From: UBA9647 sp049522195
Lineage (GTDB): Bacteria; Bacteroidota; Ignavibacteria; UBA10030
Length of the DNA stretch: 62,238 bases
NCBI GenBank assembly: GCA_049522195.1
Contig: JBEKOB010000013.1
Coordinates: forward strand, 1-62,238
Reading direction: 5' to 3'
Made by a program: the position numbers and the translations under genes. The notes beneath the pieces were generated by a model that saw nothing but the letters and a program-made list of their open reading frames with translations, did no database searches and was not told where the DNA came from. Positions 62,031 through 62,238 of this stretch are shown in pieces (positions within the stretch are counted from its first letter, which is position 1; every line of letters begins with the position of its first letter).

Positions 62031-62149
62031 CCTTCCGAAGGTTTTCAGGTTCAACCTTGGCCTTCGGAAGGCTAACTGGGAGAGACGCCACAGTGTGGCG
62101 CGGATATCCTTCCGAAGGCAAGGGGGGAAACCGCGAAACCTTCGGAAGG
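62031..62149. repeat. Tandem composite palindromes beside the ammonium transporter gene
   Basis: CCTTCCGAAGG/CCTTCGGAAGG pairs at 62031-62041 with 62061-62071 and at 62108-62118 with 62139-62149, and CGCCAC AGT GTGGCG at 62086-62100. The second pair plus the CGCCAC stem is a near copy of the element at 58909. It is 3 bases past the transporter stop and may end that transcript. Confidence 0.65.
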
Positions 62150-62151
62150 AC

Positions 62152-62238
62152 TTAGAACGTGTATCCGCTTTCGCCGTGCTGGCTAAGGTCGAGTCCTTCA
62201 AGTTCCTGTTCCGGGTTGACGCGGAGACCCATGGTCAT
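62152..62238 (-). CDS. Ammonium transporter (Amt family), C-terminal fragment
   Basis: Only the last 28 codons are in the window; the frame is open to the edge. The sequence GLRVNPEQELEGLDLSQHG followed by ESGYTF is the conserved cytoplasmic tail of Amt ammonium channels, the segment that interacts with the P-II regulator GlnK. The ATG at the edge is probably internal. Confidence 0.85.
   Translation of the reverse strand: MTMGLRVNPEQELEGLDLSQHGESGYTF

Overview
The window looks like a chromosomal segment of a diderm bacterium of the Bacteroidota/FCB group, most likely close to Ignavibacteria. This is inferred from gene content and signals, not from a database comparison. The supporting signs are a meso-diaminopimelate-type peptidoglycan pathway, TonB C-terminal and TlpA envelope proteins, a histone H1-like protein, a DUF4159/DUF4175 pair, and one TTTG-N19-TATATTTG promoter of the Bacteroidota -33/-7 type. 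Classical TTGACA/TATAAT-like promoters also occur. No rRNA, tRNA or CRISPR array was seen.

Layout. Positions 1-11050 hold housekeeping and small loci: a left-truncated GH20 glycosidase (it is entirely antisense to a long spurious plus-strand reading frame), an H1-like protein, an SDR reductase, a feoA-feoB operon with a promoter-overlapping palindrome and a coupled zinc-ribbon gene, an outer-membrane barrel, a SufT-like protein, a lone AsnC ligand domain, a metallophosphoesterase, a beta-hydroxyacid dehydrogenase and a HAD phosphatase. Positions 11200-30160 are a nearly complete dcw cluster: mraZ-rsmH-ftsL-ftsI-murE-murF-mraY-(small membrane protein)-murD-ftsW-murG-(small membrane protein)-murC-murB-ftsQ-ftsA-ftsZ. 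MraZ boxes precede it and a strong terminator follows it; ddl is absent. Next come metY under a SAM-I riboswitch, a DUF4159/DUF4175 pair and a DUF559 endonuclease-like gene sitting between palindromic repeats.

Positions 36.9-62 kb are an accessory region read almost wholly from the minus strand. Four ECF sigma/zinc-finger anti-sigma pairs start four operons (sigma starts at 39411, 42314, 56860 and 61939). All four are preceded by the same two-block motif, GC(A/G)A(G/C)TTT(T/C)-N14-TCTT, which I interpret as a shared autoregulated ECF promoter. Each pair carries different envelope cargo: a CHASE2-like membrane protein in the first and second, a TonB-C protein plus a TPR-TlpA protein in the third, three membrane proteins plus a TlpA protein in the fourth. 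Between them lie a MacA-like adaptor, a MacB-like permease gene broken by one in-frame amber codon, a TolC protein, an S41 protease and carboxypeptidase-regulatory-domain proteins.

The intergenic DNA of the accessory half is rich in palindromes. Many are hairpins headed by GTAG, as in REP elements, with arms that differ in sequence but stay self-complementary; several sit exactly on a gene end, so that the GTAG supplies the TAG stop codon. An ~80-bp dispersed repeat occurs beside them. The right edge holds the 3' end of an ammonium transporter gene.
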